Below are positions 34,179 to 46,026 of a DNA stretch of 64,000 nucleotides, one piece after another; within the stretch, counting starts at the first letter, position 1; each line of letters opens with the position of its first letter. The translations under genes and the position numbers were made by a program. The notes beneath the pieces are model-generated. The model was not told the origin of the DNA, ran no database searches, and saw only the letters and a list, made by a program, of their open reading frames with translations. The stretch covers positions 62,001 through 126,000 of the forward strand of contig JAULSR010000012.1 of assembly GCA_030512295.1 (NCBI GenBank), read 5' to 3'. Origin of the DNA: Bombardia bombarda (Eukaryota > Ascomycota > Sordariomycetes > Sordariales > Lasiosphaeriaceae).

Positions 34179-36188
34179 ATGATGCTCCCCCAGCTCCCCA
34201 ACGCGGTGCAGTGGCTCGCTCTGCTGTCGGCTGCCCTCCCCGCCGTCGACGCCGGCATTCACCACCAGCTTCCCGGTGTTCCTAGGGGATGGAGGAGTGC
34301 CAATGTTGCCAATGCCAATGCGAAGCCAACCGCGGCGGGCGCCACGCCCCTGTCGCTGACCATCGCGCTCAACATGCAGAACGTGGACAAGCTCGAGTCG
34401 CTGCTGCTCAGCGTCTCGACTCCTGGCAAGCCCGGCTATGGCAAGTTCCTCGACTCGGACCAGGTGCTGTCCCAGTTCTCGCCCTCCAAGGAGGCCGTGT
34501 CGAGCGTCACGGCCTGGCTCAAGCAGAACGGCATCAAGAACTACCGTGTCGATGGCGCCTTCATTGACATCGCCGTCGATGTCGCCACCGCCAACAAGCT
34601 GCTGAGCGCCGACTACCAGCACTACACGGACGACGACAACAAGGTGACCAAGCTCCGCACCCTGTCGTACTCGATCCCCGATTCCATCCAGCAGCACATT
34701 GCCTTGGTGGACCCCGCCACCTACTTTGGCACCACCAAGCCCTTCTTGCCAACTCCCGAGGTCTTGGACCTCGCCACCCCTGTTGTGGATCGCGACGTGG
34801 CTGCTACCCAGACCACCGTCGACGCTTCTTGCCAGACGTCCATCACCCCGCTCTGCCTCAAGCAAATGTACAACATCGGCGACTACAAGCCAAGCCCGAA
34901 GTCCGGCAGCGTCATCGGTACTGGCCAGTTCCTCAACCAGTCGTCTCTGTACACAGATATCGCTATCTTTGAGACCCTGAACGGCATCCCTTCGCAGAAC
35001 TTCAGCGTCGTGCAGATTGCTGGCGGCAACAACAACCAGGACCCCGCCACTGCTGAGATTGGCGAGGCCGAGCTGGATGTCGAGACCATCCTTGGTCTTG
35101 CCCACCCTTTGGAGGTGATTGAGTACAGCACTGGTGGTTCGCCGTGAGTACCCTACTCAGCTTGGCCCATTACCGATCATGAGCACAGCGCTGACTTTGA
35201 AAACCCGACAGTCCCTTCATCCCCAACGTGAACCAGCCCACGCCCGCCGACAACTTCAACGAGCCCTATGTCCCGTACTACCGCTACCTCCTCACCCAAA
35301 AGAAGCTGCCGCAGGTTATTTCCAACTCATATGGCGAGGATGAGGACGTAAGTACCAGCCCACTCAGCACAGAATAGAATGGCTACCCCTATCCGCCCCT
35401 ATCTACCCCTGTTCCTCATGCTAACTTGGACTGAATAACAGTCCGTTCCTTACGACTACGCCCTGCTCACATGCAACATGATCGGCCTCCTCGCTCTGCG
35501 CGGCATCACCACCATCTTCTCCTCTGGCGACGCCGGCGTTGGTGCGGGCTGCCTCGCCCCCGACTACAAGACAGTCGAGTTCAACGCCATCTTCCCCGCC
35601 ACCTGCCCCTACCTCACGTCGGTCGGCGGCACCGTCGCCGTCACTCCCGAGATTGCCTGGGTCGGCAGCTCCGGCGGCTTCAGCAAGTACTTCCCGCGCC
35701 CTGCGTACCAGACCGCCGCCATCACCGAGTACTTCAAGACCATCAGCCCCGAGACGTTTGCGTACTACGGACCCTACACCAACTTCAAGGGCCGTGGCTT
35801 CCCCGACGTCGCCGCCCACAGCACCTCGCCTCCCTTCCAGATCGTCTACAACGGCAGGCCCAGCCGCAGCGGCGGCACGAGCGCCGCTGCGCCCGTCTGG
35901 GGTTCCATCATTGGTCTTCTCAACGACGCCCGCTTCCGGGCCGGCAAGAAGACTCCCCTCGGCTGGTTGAACCCGCTCATCTACACCTTTGGCCCCCAGG
36001 TCCTGACCGATGTCACGGGCGGATTCAGCATTGGTTGCAATGGCAACAATACCCAGACCGGCCAGCCCGTTCCCGGCTCCGGCATTGTGGAGGGTGCGAG
36101 GTGGAACGCCACCGTCGGCTGGGATCCTACCACCGGCTACGGCTTGCCCAACTTTGAGAAGCTGAAGAAGCTTGTGTTGAGCTTTTAA
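34179..36188 (+). CDS. sedolisin-family serine peptidase (tripeptidyl-peptidase type, S53)
   Basis: Exons are 34179-35143, 35212-35347 and 35442-36188, giving 615 residues. A signal peptide (MMLPQLPNAVQWLALLSAAL) is followed by a Pro-kumamolisin activation domain (LSLTIALNMQNVDKLESLLL, PGYGKFL) and the S53 catalytic domain. The catalytic Glu and Asp are E296 and D300 in GEAELDVETI. The nucleophile is Ser 514 in SRSGGTSAAAPVWG. The GITTIFSSGDAGVGAGC strand supplies the oxyanion Asp region, and the calcium-site end DVTGGFSIGC and GWDPTTGYGLPNF are intact. Such enzymes are secreted and cleave tripeptides from protein N-termini at acid pH. All catalytic parts are present and introns are clean, so it should be functional. 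Confidence 0.95.
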
Positions 36189-36782
36189 GTAGCTATAGTT
36201 GGAATACTTCTTAGAAAAAACATTGGTAGATAGTTAGTCTCAGAAGAGTATAAAATATGAGTATGCACACAAAGCCATTGATGCGCAACATATTTTGAAC
36301 TCCGTCAATTTCACTATCTCGTGAAATGCCCAACCCACAACACGTCCATGCTGCTGTATTGTGTGGGTGGGGTTCATCTTAGCCTGGCTTTCAGCGTAGG
36401 TATCGCGAAATAATCCCTTTGTCACAATACGCTGTTGGCATAGGCAAGAGAGGGAAGCTTGATCATCTTTAACCCTAACATTATTATTGTACGTTTAATG
36501 ACATGCACCCTGATCAAAGATAAGAATAAATGTCAGACGCCTTGAAGTTTCTTATCTATGTGCTTGGTCCCTATGTGTACACCCAAAATATCTTCGTCCC
36601 TGACCCACGTATACGCCGGTAGCCCATATATGCACCGGCTGTGTCCTCACCTACTTCCCATGTATGTATTCCCAAATCATGATAAGAAACAAGTAAATCA
36701 GCCGCAAAACAAGACATCCAAAACGTCTCAAACTTACCTAAAGCCTAAAGCATTCCCGCGTGATGTCATATAGACTGCCTCA
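36189..36782. other. convergent spacer
   Basis: Holds the 3' regions of the sedolisin (plus strand) and the Gly/His-rich repeat gene (minus strand). No other feature is seen. Confidence 0.6.
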
Positions 36783-39188
36783 TCAAAGCAAGCCCCCAAG
36801 CAGACCACCACCACCCGATCCGCCGCCCAGCAAACCACCTCCGCCAGTCTTAGATCGCCCAGCAGTGCTTCCGCCAGCTTGAGAACCACCTCCACCACCA
36901 CCTCCTCCGCCAAGCAGACCACCAAGCAAGCCACCGTTACCACCACCACCGCCACCACCTCCAAGCAGTCCACCGAGCAAGCCACCATTGCCGCCGCCGC
37001 CGCCACCACCACCGCCGAGAAGACCTCCCCCACCATCCTTCCCACCCCCAAGCACTCCGCCAAGCAGGCCCCCAACACCATCAGTGACGCCGCCCACGAC
37101 ATCCCCAACGCCGCCGAGGACGTCGCCCTTACCAAGCTTGCCAACGCCATTACCCAGGCCGCCTGTGATGCCCGAGACGGCACCGCCAACGCCTTTACCA
37201 ACGCCGCCAACAATGTTGCCCACGGGGCCGCCGACTGTGTTGCCGACGCCGCCGAGGGTGTTGCCGACTGTGTCGCCCTGTGAAGTTTATTTGTTTTAGC
37301 GACGATGTAGACATGTCATACGTATCTGGGTAAGAAACTATTTCGTTGTGGATGAAGGTGTGGTGGTTTTGCTCAGCCAGTCCCAGACTGAGCGGGAGCC
37401 GGAGCTGTTGGGGGGTGGTTTCAATTTCAAGCTCGTGGAGCTTGAGCTCGGCTTCTGGGACTGTGGTTTTGGCTGTGCTGGTTGCTTTTGTTGCTGAATA
37501 GGAAAAAGAGGATGAATTAGGATGACCTAAGGAAATACTTGAACAAAAGGAGTAGTGTTTAGAGGTCTTGTTGTGGGGATGAAGGATGATGGATGGGATG
37601 GTGGCGTGTGTGTATGGACTGGCGTTGTTGCCTGCATGGAAAAGGGAGAAGGGACTAGACATATGTAAAGAAATGTGGAGTCCCATCGTCCCAAGAAAAT
37701 GAGGATGAAAAGAGGAGACAGGACCTGAAGTGAAAGAGGACTGTAGGAGAAAGAAAGGGGAGACAATAGGAAACCAGAGAAAATAAATGATCCAGCTTAC
37801 CAATCCTTTGCCTACACCACCAACAGTGTTGCCGACTCCATCAGTGACACCACCAACGGTGCCCAGAATATCGCCGCGACCAAGTGCGCTGGTGGCACCG
37901 CCGAGCGTCTTGCCCAAGCCAGCCGTGGCGTTGTTGAGGGTAGTGCCGACTCCGTTGGTCACGCCGTTGACAGTCTGGCCGAGTCCAGCTGTCGCATTGC
38001 CGAGGGTATTTCCAACACCGCTCGTCACGCCGCCTACCACGCTTCCGACACCACCACCACGGGTGCTGCCGGCCCTCTTGCTGCCCGCAACGCTAGGAGC
38101 ACCAGGATGGACAGAGGCAGGCTTCGGAAGATAAGCCGACGTGGGAACCAACGCCCCGGGTGCATACTTCTTCTCCTTCTTCACCGGCGGGGCGACCGAC
38201 TTCTTCTCTTCTTTCTTCTTCTCCTTCTCTTTCGATTCGCCATCGCGAGTAGACTTTGCCTTCTTGGCCGTGCTCTTCTCAGATTTAGCCGTCGTCACCC
38301 TCGAGCGGTGAGAGCGCACGGTAGAGCCTCCATGGCTCGACGACGCGCGGTGGACAGATCGCGAGCCAGTCCGTTCCTCTCTCGCCAGCCTGCCCGCCAG
38401 AGAAGCAGGCGAGCCGGCAGACGGATCCGGGACGTTGATGTGTTCGAGGCGGGCGAGCGGAGCAAAGCCATCGCCCTTGATGGGCTTGACGTACCCGTCG
38501 TAGGGTTGCGGCCCGGCGGCGACCCTGCGCTGCTCGGGCCTGTACTCAATCATGCGCGGCCGCGGGGAGGCGCCCATGGCCGACTTCATGACGGCGCGCT
38601 TGATGTGGGCTGACATGCTGTTGGCGCGCAGTCCGGGGCCGGGGATCGCAGGGGTGAGGGTCATGGCGGGCGAGAGATCGGCCTTGGGCTCGGCCGTGGG
38701 GACATGGTAGTAGTGGTGATGCTCGTGTTGATGTTGGTGTTGGTGGAGATGTTGATGCTGGTGGAGGTGGGATGCTGTAACGGGACGTGCAGATGCAGGT
38801 GACGACTTCTTGGTCACGGTGGTGGCTTGAGACGAAGTAGCGATGCTTCTGCAAGAGACGCTGCTGGCCGGTTTGATGGATCCATGGGTCGAGCGAGCCT
38901 TTACCGTGCCAGTGGTGCTACTGGCTGGATAGTGGATCGAGATGCGCGCTGACTTGACCGTGGAAGGTGCGCTGGATATGGTTGAGCGAGCCTTGGAAGG
39001 CGCAATCGACGACGCTTTTGACGAGTGCGCTGATCTGTGGGACGCAGCTGGATGGGAAGTCACGACCAGTCAGTCAAGCTCCTTCCTTCCTGTCCTGCAT
39101 CTGAGGGAGAAAAGCGGGGAAGAGGAATTGCTACTGGCTTACATGGTGCCACAGAAGAGCGATGCTTGGTAACTGTCGTCGTCGACAT
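36783..39188 (-). CDS. Ser/Thr-, His- and Gly-rich repeat protein of unknown function
   Basis: Minus-strand exons are 39188-39143, 39047-37801 and 37277-36783; the joined frame is 595 residues. The first third is Ser/Ala/Lys-rich. Then comes a histidine-rich tract (LHQHQHLHQHQHQHEHHHYY, about residues 120-140), a basic region with KEKEKKKEEKK, and from about residue 350 tandem units of 11-17 residues of the GGVTxGVGNTLGNATAGLGQ type. The last 165 residues continue with GGVGDVVGGVTDGVGGLLGG and poly-Gly blocks separated by LLGGLLGG. There is no signal peptide. I do not recognise the family. Gly/Val/Leu repeats suggest self-assembly or an amphipathic coat; the His tract could bind metals. Intron 2 is long (523 nt) with no obvious content. 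Confidence 0.7.
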
Positions 39189-40454
39189 GGTGAGTGTAGA
39201 TGACAGCTATTACCGTCGAATTGCTGACTGGATGAAATTGACGGTTTTTGGATGGATGAAGTTGGATCAGGAATAGGCGATGGAATAGGGGGTAGGCAAA
39301 TTGTATATAAAGAGAAACACAAAACCGTCTCGAAAATCCTGCAAGACTGAATCCTGACAGTCTAGTACCTTAACTATGTCATGACGTCGTCAGAGGTCAG
39401 CGATGCAGGGAAGAGGGGGATAGGAACATCAGGCGATTGGGCCTTTGATTCGCGCAAACGGGATGCATGATGTCGGTGGAGAACACCCTTACACGACTAG
39501 TTCCCGCCACCCAGTACGCGTCTCTTTTCACATCTCCCAAGAGGCGGCTGAAACATGATATTTGCAAGTTTGAAATGGCCGTTAGCTGATGTCAGGTGGT
39601 GAGGGTGGTGGTATCACAAGCATCATCATGACAAAGAAGCGGTATCTGCAACGGTCAACCAGGCTGACGTGCGCTACAGCTCCGCTGCTGTCAATGCTCG
39701 GACGACTCTGTACCTAGAAAGCTACGCCAAGCATGTGGCAAATTCGCACATTGCGTCTAGTAGTGGCGCATTAGCCCAACAGATCTGTTTCATCGACAAG
39801 GCCCGCACGGTAGAGAGGATATGAGCACGGTAAAGGACGTCAGTAAATCAAAAGGGTTCTTTCGCGATAAGAGAAACCAAGGCTGTGGGGGATCATGAGT
39901 TTCTCAAGATCTAAACAAGCCTCTTATCTCGTAAACCATTCCTATTTTAAATCATACATGTACCATGGAAGTTAATGACATAGCTGCCTGCTTTCAAACG
40001 TAAGTGGGTTGGCGTCAATCGCTACTATATCCTGCATGCTCTTTAGAACTACTCTTCTTTTGATACACTGGTCCAGAATTTAGACTACTCGTCCTTCCGA
40101 ATATAGGGGAGGTGGCTTGATATGATCTACACTAACACTCACCTGGGGTCGACGCGTATAACGGCTTCATTAAGTCTGCTCTATTGGTAGTAACGCTGCA
40201 ACGTGCTTCTCAGTCTTAAATTGCACGGTATGTGGGTACCAAAGTACAGAATTAAGTCTCATGGATTTTAGATTCTATTCACATATTTGCATAAGATGCA
40301 GCAATTCAACATGCCTCGTCTTCTTGAAGATCATTCCAAACTCCCATCCATACACGAAAATCCAACCCACGACGCCCTAAAAGTGCCACCCACCCAACAA
40401 ATATTAAAGGTTACAAAAAAATACTAAATAAAATTATGCAAAACAGAAGGGTGT
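39189..40454. other. intergenic region
   Basis: About 1.3 kb between the promoter of the Gly/His-rich gene and the 3' end of the BBE oxidase. I see no gene or repeat of note. Confidence 0.6.
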
Positions 40455-42202
40455 CTACATGGTAAAGCCACCAGCCAGGTCCATGACCCTGTTGGGGCCG
40501 GGATCGACGCGGTTGCGCACGGCGTGGAGGCGGGCGGCATTGGTGGCGCCATACAAATCGTTGGCGGTAGAGCTGAAGAGAGCGTAGTTAGGATAGGCGG
40601 TCAGCGGCGCGGCGGTGCTGTAGATACCCTCAGAGATGGCGACGGCCTTGAGGAAGGCAACGGACTGGCGCATGCGGGCATACCACCACTCGTCCTCGGA
40701 GGCAAGCGACCAGGAGAAGTAGAGGTTGAGAGGCAGAGGCGAGTTGGCGTGGGGATAGGCGCTGTCGGTAGCGTGCACGCCGTAGTTGGTAAAGGGCTCA
40801 ATGTCGTAGCTGATGGAGATGCCGGCGTGGAGGGCCGACTGCACACCGATGGCGTCGACCTGATCCTTGATGGCCGAGAGGAAGGCGGGGGTCAAGCCGG
40901 TGGTGGAGAAGGTGTGGAAGGTGCCGCGGACGTTGGCGATGGAGGCTAGCTCAGCCGGGATGCTGGACACGAAGCTGGAGAAGGTCTGGGTGTGGACGGT
41001 GGTGGACAGCGGGATGATGCCGTCAAAGTACTTGAACGCATCGGGCTTGCTGGGGCCGTCGTAGAAGAAGAGGACAAGGGCGGTGGTGCCGGTCGAGCCG
41101 CCCTCGAGAGTGGTGATGATGCCGGCCTTGGGGTCAGTGTTGAGGCGGTTGAAGTACTCGGTGGCGTTCAGCAGGGCGTTGACCGAGAGGCCAGAGTAGA
41201 GATTGAAGCCGCCCTGGGTTGTTGAAGATGCATGTTAGAACCAGTGTCTTGAAACACGAGAAGATCTGTGGAGAGTGGTGGTGGATAAAGGAGCGAGCAA
41301 CTAACATAGACTTTTTCGGGCTGGGCGTGGGTCTCGAGCACGACAGACGTCACGATGCCAAAGCGGTTCATGCCGCCCTTGAGGGCAAAGAACAGCTCAG
41401 CGTCGCTCTGGTGAGTGACCTGGGTGATGTCGCCATTGGGGAGCACAATGTTGTACGCCTTGACGGTATCGCAGGTCAAGCCGAACTGGTTCGTCTTCCT
41501 GTGGCGAGAAGTTTCAATCAATACCTAACTTGAAGAAGCGGGGTCCGAAAAAGGAAAAGAATCGTCATACCAAGAAAAGCCCCCACCAAGGGTGAAGCCG
41601 CCCACAGCGGGGCCAGGCACGCGTCCACCAACCACGTTGTAGCCCGTGCCCTCTAGCGTTGAAAACACCGAGGACCATACCTGCAAACAGGGATTCAAAT
41701 CAGTTGACAGGTCCCGCAGCGTTGGATTCCGCAGCCCGCATCAACTTTCAGGTTGTGCTATTGACAGGGGCCCGCAACACCGAAACTCACATTGCCCGTC
41801 CCGACCTCCACCGTCGCATTGTTGGCTGCCAAGACCACCTGGTCGAACCGCTTTGTCGAGATGTGCACGCCCGTCGTGCTGGAAAACCCGGGGTTGGACG
41901 CGTGCCCGCCCGACATGACGGCGAAGGGCGTCTGCGCCGCTGCGATGATCTTGATGGCAACCGACAGGTCCTGAGGTGTCCCGGGCAGGAACACGCACTC
42001 GGGCACCTGCGTCGACGAGGTGAACCAGTGGCTGATGCCGTCGGTGAAGGCCAGCGACTGGATGGGATACACAATGTCACTGGCAGACGTGATGTTGGTC
42101 CTGATGTCCTCGCATGTCTGCTGGGCAGCGTTGAGGGTCAGAGTCGCGTCGACGACACCGGCAGCCAGGGAGACGGCGCCCAGGATGGCGGAAAGACGAG
42201 CC

Positions 42203-42204
<2 letters not shown>
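40455..42204 (-). CDS. secreted BBE-type FAD-linked oxidase
   Basis: Minus-strand exons are 42204-41791, 41680-41571, 41498-41306 and 41213-40455, giving 491 residues. The signal peptide is MARLSAILGAVSLAAGVVDA. The FAD_binding_4 domain (PF01565) shows PFAVMSGGHASNPGF with the likely flavin-linked His 101 and GGRVPGPAVGGFTLGGGFSW. At the place where bicovalent enzymes have the second, Cys-linked flavin attachment this protein has Val 159, so only the His link is expected. FALKGGMNRFGIVTSVVLET is the usual end of the FAD domain. The C-terminal YGATNAARLHAVRNRVDPG resembles the BBE motif (PF08031), although the usual YG-x-N-x3-L-x3-K-x3-DP is slightly altered. Enzymes of this family oxidise sugars or secondary metabolites. 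It stands alone, without a recognisable biosynthetic cluster. Confidence 0.9.

Positions 42205-42238
<34 letters not shown>
42203..42238. repeat. ATG/CAT trinucleotide repeat abutting the oxidase start
   Basis: Twelve ATG units on the plus strand; on the coding strand a CAT/ATC run flows directly into the start codon at 42204. Confidence 0.95.
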
Positions 42239-42331
42239 CGGACGGACTTGGTGAAAAGCCTGAAGAGTAACTATGAGGACGGTTGAACAGCTCTCTCCAA
42301 GACCAGCATCTCGGAGCTGTCGGGCACCACG

Positions 42332-42341
42332 ATATATATAC
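42332..42341 (-). promoter_or_regulatory. TATA box of the BBE oxidase gene
   Basis: TATATATATC on the minus strand, about 130 bp upstream of the ATG at 42204. Confidence 0.5.
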
Positions 42342-45300
42342 ATGTCTATCGAGGATACCATGACGAGCCGGCTTCCCAGATAGTAGCCATCTCAATGAGA
42401 CTGAACAAACAACTTCCAAAGGTAATACCAGACAGGTCCTAAGCAGCAGGCATCCTCACCCCAAGCTTCTGTCATGGTAATCTACTGTTGCATTGCTCTG
42501 CTCTAATCTAGCAGCACTGGGCCAGGAGCGGGCTAGCTCGCAGGCGATCAAAATCACGCCCGGGGCTTGTCAACTAACTGCCTATGCAGATCGCTTCCTA
42601 GGGCAGTCTTAGTTGCGACTCTACACTACCTAGGTAGCACAGCCGGGGACCAAGATATTCTCAGAGCAGAGAGAAGAAATTCGCAGGTGTCTTACGGAAA
42701 CAACGGATAACGCGCTTGCCCTTTTGCATGCATTTTTGGTATTCGCAACAAGGAATCATCCAATGAGGTCCACCGGCCAGGTGGAAGGTTTGGGGCACGG
42801 CCCTAGAGGGCGCACTTCTTGTTAGTGGCCCGGTGCCCAAAGTGCCCCGTCAGATAGACCTCCAGTCCTGCACAGGTACGAAGTAGCCGCAATCGAAACC
42901 GGATTTATTTCATGGGACGAACTTCTGCAAGCACACCCTTGCCCCGTGATTGCCGTACGTACACAACCTATTTTACCAAGGACGAAATGGCGGTCCATTC
43001 GTCCATCAACGGGGTGCCGAGAAAAAGAATCAGGCACACCCGCGAATGCGATAACGCTTCAAAACGAAATGATTGAATTTTCTCCCGAATGAAAACAACC
43101 CGATAGGTCTGACACCTGGTTCAGCCACGCTCTAAAAGGACCAGCTGAGCAGAGCCGAGGTGATGGCCTTCGGGCTCATGCAGGTCCGCCAAAAAACACA
43201 AAACGGGCTGCCCAACATCAAGGGGTCCTGCATGGGGTGGTGCTCAGAAACTATTGAATTTGCACGCCAGGTTTCGCGCCCCAGAACCTTGGTCTTGCCG
43301 CTCCTTGGTGCAGTTTGCAGCTGCCCCTGGTCTTCATCTTCAAGTTTCCAATGCCGCCCCTGTCGTCATCCTGCAGTGCCGGACCGTGATGCTATGCTCC
43401 AAATCTGTGAATAGTCTCGTTTTTCCTCCTCAACGTACCCATATCCGTACTATCCCGTAGTGACACTAGACTAAGTCTAAATAGATGCCTTTGGAAAGGC
43501 ACAGTGGTACGGAAGGTCCCTACACTACGGCGGCCCGGCCGGGCTAGGCAATTGCGGAGCCTGTAACGTTGGCTGGGTTGTCTAGTGTGAAACCCGTTCA
43601 CTCTGAATGGGATGTGGATCGTGGACGTTATAAAATGGAACATGGAAACATTGAAAGTCCCGTGCTTCCACCGCTTGTTCCCGGACGGAGCATCTCCAAA
43701 TAGAGCCCCGGGGAATGCCCCGGGGAATGCTACCTTGACAGCCTGAACCGGCAGCTTAAAATAACGACGGAAAACATAACTGGACCGACCGACAAATCAC
43801 AAATGGACTGCAGGTACATGTACCCAGAGTGTCCAAAACCTGGAGCACGAATACGAATACAGAACCGAGTCCGAAGTTTGTGGAGTGTTAGGGGGGGTGC
43901 AGGTGCCGCCTTTTTCTTGGTATGAACGCCCGTTGGGTGTGGCTGCTTCGCCTCAGCACCTGTTCGTTCCCCGGGCAAGACCACAAAAAGCAAGCAAATT
44001 TTCCAGGAACCGGCAAAGGCGAACACGGATTGATGAAGACACCGGGCCCTTGATTGTATCCGTAGTCGAACGATATCGCACAAAACAGGAAAAGAGACTA
44101 AAGGCTAGCTGAATTACTAGCTGGGCGTCATCCCTGATTTTCGTTTCTGTCACGCCTTGGCTAGTGCGCACATTCGATGGCGGCAAGGCACAACGGCAAA
44201 AGCGGTAAAGCGTCTCTCCGTCGTCACTGCCAGTCTGCCACCGCTGTCGGCTGCACCGCCCGAGACATTTCAAAACTGTCTCTCAGCGCTACGTAGTTTG
44301 GCATCAGGCATGGAAGACATGCGGTGGCGTTCTGCAGCACGAGGAGGCCCTTAAAGGGTCATTTTGTTGATGATGCCCACGTGCATCAACACCACCCAAT
44401 ATTATCTGATCGTTGCAAAACTTTGGTCCCATAGTTCGCATCACCACTGGATCGTAGCCCGTGTTCCACAACATAAGCGACCATAAGCGACTTGCGTGAA
44501 AGCCGACCTATCTTTCCTCTAAAACTGAAGCAAGAATTCATCACATCACGTTCGTCGCTTCCCCGTGATGCTCATAATCCCAGGTCGTGGCCCCGACCGC
44601 GCTTAACTTGTACAACCTAAGCCTAACGCCCCATTTAGCGCGACAACTAGACAGGTATGTACACACAGAAGGCGTGCACATCATCGCCAATGCAAGCTAG
44701 ACTCATGGCCAACTCTCATCCTGGGCGTAAATCACATCGGATTTATGTGATTTGCGACAGGCAAAAACAGACATTCCCGTTTCAGCTGATCTGATGTGCA
44801 GAACATCTCCAAAAGCCCTAGATCCCATGTGTAGGATCGACAGGGACAGCCTCGGCTCTTGAGGTATCATCTGATCTTCAGAGGGGGAAGGCAAGTTGTT
44901 CCATATGCCCTGGGTCGTGCAGTGGGGTTATCTCAAGAACTCCGAGCCCGTGGCACTTTCCTCGTCTGCTCACACCGGCCCTCTGAAGTTGCACCTACCG
45001 AACAAACTTAAACCTCGTACAACACCTCTTTTGCAGGTGCAACCTGACATTTCGGAAGCAACGACTCTCTAACCTTAGAAGTGTCTACACCCGCAACTTC
45101 CCAGACAGTGTATTGCACCTTCCTTCGCAGCAACACCGGTGAGGCGCATGGTGTTCTCTCAACCCATCAACGCCTCCATCAGCGCCAGCGTGCTTTCCTC
45201 CAAAACCACCCTTCCTCGCTCTCCCTCCTTCCCCTTCCTTCGTTATCAGACCGGATGCAACTCCCATCTTGGTGTGCATGATCACTACGCAAGACTGAGC

Positions 45301-45429
45301 AGCCCAGCCCGTCTACTGGCCAATTGGCCGTGTATCTTCCATTCCCGGACAAGTAAATGAGCGCAATTGAACGAACGGGATGCTCCAGCAGGGTTTCCCC
45401 GTCGTCGTCATCTCTTCCCATTTCCCATT
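42342..45429. other. 3-kb region without a recognised gene
   Basis: Open frames up to 117 codons exist on both strands but none carries domain motifs, a credible start context or a consistent splice pattern. No tandem repeats of note. Confidence 0.5.
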
Positions 45430-46026
45430 TCACATTTCAACATTCCAATCCCTATCCAATATCTCCATCGCACCCGCGGCTGCCGCTTGTGGCCTTATGT
45501 GCTCTGTCTTCAGACGCAATGCAAAACCAACCGCCGCGAAGATAATCGTGCACATGACTTCCACATCGTGCTCGTGGCGAGGCGCATATGTCAGCACCAT
45601 GACGGGCGATGGTAACCGGCCAGGAGGGGCGGCGGCTGCTTCAGCGGGATGATCGTTGGAGTTTAGGGGATGTAGCAAGCCCCAGCGGGCCGCAGCGACC
45701 GCATCGAAGTGTGTGGGCTCCAGCATGACAATGACGGAGGAATCGTAAATGTTGACGGTGGCGATCTCGTGGTTGAAGCGTGATCTTCTGCCGTCGCAGA
45801 AGAGGGCCCTTTGGCCTTTAAAAATCAGAGACTGCTTAATGACAAGATCTTGGGAGTTGGCTATCCAGCTTTTCTCGAGCATAGCCTCCAGCTGCATCCG
45901 GAAGGAGTAGGCCATCTGGGAGGGTAATCCTTTTTCCCTTGTAAATTTATCGCCCCTGACGACCGGTAGAGGTCCTTTGCGCTTCGGTAGCCTCAACGGC
46001 AGTGGCTGGTACGGCGGTGGGGCCAT
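45430..46026 (-). CDS. uncharacterised 198-residue protein
   Basis: Single minus-strand frame from a true ATG at 46026 to a stop at 45430. The composition is ordinary and not low-complexity: MAPPPYQPLPLRLPKRKGPL, then a middle with alternating hydrophobic strands (ATVNIYDSSVIVMLEPTHFD, VMVLTYAPRHEHDVEVM). The alternating strands suggest a small alpha/beta domain. I recognise no family. The nearest genes are over 1.7 kb away, so context gives no help. It might be an orphan gene or a chance frame; the GC-rich codon pattern favours coding. Confidence 0.45.
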   Translation of the reverse strand: MAPPPYQPLPLRLPKRKGPLPVVRGDKFTREKGLPSQMAYSFRMQLEAMLEKSWIANSQDLVIKQSLIFKGQRALFCDGRRSRFNHEIATVNIYDSSVIVMLEPTHFDAVAAARWGLLHPLNSNDHPAEAAAAPPGRLPSPVMVLTYAPRHEHDVEVMCTIIFAAVGFALRLKTEHIRPQAAAAGAMEILDRDWNVEM

